Assembly (NCBI GenBank): GCA_017614625.1
Contig: JAGABK010000099.1
Span: 1-5,476, forward strand
Length of the DNA: 5,476 nt
Direction of reading: 5' to 3'
Source: Spirochaetales bacterium
GTDB lineage: Bacteria > Spirochaetota > Spirochaetia > Sphaerochaetales > Sphaerochaetaceae
Below the pieces are notes generated by a model. The model was not told where the DNA came from and made no database searches. It was given only the letters and a program-made list of their open reading frames with translations. The translations under genes and the position numbers were made by a program. The stretch's first letter is position 1. Each line of letters opens with the position of its first letter. This document shows, piece after piece, positions 4,301-5,476 of the stretch.

Positions 4301-5476
4301 ATGGACAAAGTTTATTATCAGGACACATATCTTCGCACCCTGAATTGCACCGTCACCTCAGTCGCCCGCTCGGACAAGGAGACCCTGGTTCAGACGGACA
4401 GGACGGTCTTCTACCCCGAAAGCGGCGGTCAGCCGGGCGACAGGGGAAATCTGGGAGCTTTCCGCGTCCTTGACACCCGCAAGGCCTCCGACGGGGACTC
4501 GATCCTTGTCCTTGAGCCTTCGGCCGCGGTGAAAGAGGGCGATGTCCTCGAGCTTTCCCTGGACTGGGAGCACAGGATCAGGTTCATGAGGATCCACACG
4601 GCCCAGCACCTTCTTTCGGGCCTTCTTTTCACCATGTTCTCCATAGGAACCGTGGCCGTCCACCAGGGCGACGAGTACCTGACCATAGAAACCGACAAGG
4701 GCTCGGTGGAGCAGGATGTCATAGACCGCCTGGTGGTTGCCGCCAATGAGAAGATCCGCGAGGACCACAGGATAATCTATCACGAGATGAGCCACTCCGA
4801 CGCCGAGGCCTTGGGCCTGAGGCGCTCCATCAAGGTGGAAGGCGACGTGCGCATTGTCGAGATTGAAGACGTGGACCGCGTCGCCTGCGGCGGCGTCCAT
4901 GTGGCGCGCACGGGGGAGATAGGCCTTGTCTACTGTCTGGGCCACGAGCAGATCCGCGGCCATGTGAGGCTGTACTTCAGATGCGCCGAACAGGCCCTTG
5001 AGGCTCTTCTTTCCGAGCACCGCATCATCCAGGACATGACGGGTCGCCTCACATGCAGTCCTTCCGAACTTGAGGCCAAGGTTTCAAACATGGCAGGCGA
5101 GCTTTCCGAGGCAAGGGCGAAGGCCGCATCCGCCATGGAGAAGCTCTGCCTTCAGGAGATCCTTCAGAAGAAGGACGGGGAGGGCTTCTGTTTCATCCGC
5201 TGCGAGGCCGGTTCGGATGTCCAGAGCTACGGAAGGTGCGTTCCCTCCTGCGGGGACATCGCCCTTGTTGTGATGCTGACGGAGGGCGGGAGGACCAAGT
5301 GGCTCATAGGCCTGGGCGGAAGATACTCATCCGTGGATTTCAACGCCAGGGTCAGGCCGCTTCTTGCGAAGATAAATGCCAGAGGCGGCGGCAGGAGCCC
5401 CGTCTTCCAGGGCGCAGCCGACTGCGCGGACGAAGCGGCGCTTTCCTCGTTCGGAGAGGAATTCAGAAAAGCAGTC
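4301..5476 (+). CDS. alaX: alanyl-tRNA editing protein, AlaX type with DHHA1 tail (3' end outside window)
   Basis: 392 codons are open to the window edge with no stop; long AlaX proteins are about this size, so only a few residues are probably missing. The product is a free-standing trans-editing enzyme that hydrolyses mischarged tRNA-Ala (chiefly Ser-tRNA-Ala) in the cytosol, backing up alanyl-tRNA synthetase. Visible signatures are the editing-domain entry motif 'VFYPESGGQPGDRG' (36-49), the zinc site 'HTAQH' (H99, H103) and 'CGGVH' (C196, H200), and a helical linker around 250-285. The tail is a DHHA1-like domain with 'GGGRSPVFQGAA' (362-373), the glycine-rich motif used for tRNA contact. 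The catalytic aminoacylation and anticodon domains of AlaRS are absent from the N-terminus, ruling out alaS itself. The start ATG 4301 has GGGAG at a 6-nt spacing. It is divergent from the DUF6657-like gene. The gene symbol is a family-level name. Confidence 0.92.
   Translation, partial: MDKVYYQDTYLRTLNCTVTSVARSDKETLVQTDRTVFYPESGGQPGDRGNLGAFRVLDTRKASDGDSILVLEPSAAVKEGDVLELSLDWEHRIRFMRIHTAQHLLSGLLFTMFSIGTVAVHQGDEYLTIETDKGSVEQDVIDRLVVAANEKIREDHRIIYHEMSHSDAEALGLRRSIKVEGDVRIVEIEDVDRVACGGVHVARTGEIGLVYCLGHEQIRGHVRLYFRCAEQALEALLSEHRIIQDMTGRLTCSPSELEAKVSNMAGELSEARAKAASAMEKLCLQEILQKKDGEGFCFIRCEAGSDVQSYGRCVPSCGDIALVVMLTEGGRTKWLIGLGGRYSSVDFNARVRPLLAKINARGGGRSPVFQGAADCADEAALSSFGEEFRKAV

Noticed and set aside
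4358..5020. Antisense open frame of 220 codons opposite the alaX-type gene.
   Set aside because: It lies wholly within a clearly identified gene on the other strand and shows no family signature of its own.
1..5476. Mobile element, CRISPR array, toxin-antitoxin pair or defence island.
   Set aside because: I saw no transposase or integrase motifs, no regularly spaced repeats and no adjacent small gene pairs. Codon use looks uniform across the five genes.

Overview
The window looks like an ordinary chromosomal segment from a moderately GC-rich bacterium, most likely a spirochaete of the Sphaerochaeta/Treponema type. I infer this from the gene content. One secreted protein has the 'fyDKGeYsDGWrYLEAAP ... 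WFLPSreEL ... YWSSSEY ... VRPVRAF' architecture that I know mainly from spirochaete genomes. A small coiled-coil protein resembles DUF6657, which I also associate with spirochaetes. An EAL phosphodiesterase carries C-terminal PAS modules. Codon third positions are mostly G or C, and the short intergenic gaps are visibly more AT-rich. No rRNA, 16S fragment or other decisive taxonomic marker is present, so the assignment is tentative.

Layout from left to right. (1) The first 20 bases are the 5' end of a minus-strand tRNA that reads as tRNA-Leu and runs off the left edge, with its own predicted promoter and a small leader hairpin. (2) 141-755 (+) encodes a free-standing protein resembling the DUF3320-type tail of large DUF4011/DUF3320 helicase-nuclease proteins. 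(3) 839-1939 (+) encodes a signal-peptide-bearing protein with a C-terminal DUF1566/Lcl-type domain. (4) 2043-3635 (+) encodes an EAL cyclic-di-GMP phosphodiesterase followed by two PAS-like regions. (5) 3647-4201 (-) encodes the DUF6657-like coiled-coil protein, convergent with the EAL gene across an 11-bp gap. (6) 4301 to the right edge (+) encodes an AlaX-type alanyl-tRNA editing protein, essentially full length but without its stop codon in the window.

The genes do not form an obvious pathway or operon. Each has its own plausible sigma70-type promoter and ribosome binding site. Two are housekeeping translation genes (tRNA-Leu, AlaX), one is a signalling enzyme, one is exported and two are of unknown function. 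All intergenic gaps are under about 125 bases. I see no mobile element, CRISPR array, integrase, phage gene or toxin-antitoxin pair.

I do not find a convincing undescribed multi-gene system. The items most worth a second look are the solo DUF3320-like protein, a perfect palindrome filling much of the spacer of the EAL promoter, the back-to-back divergent promoters between the DUF6657-like gene and alaX, and a recurring arrangement in which the predicted transcription start falls at or just before the Shine-Dalgarno sequence.
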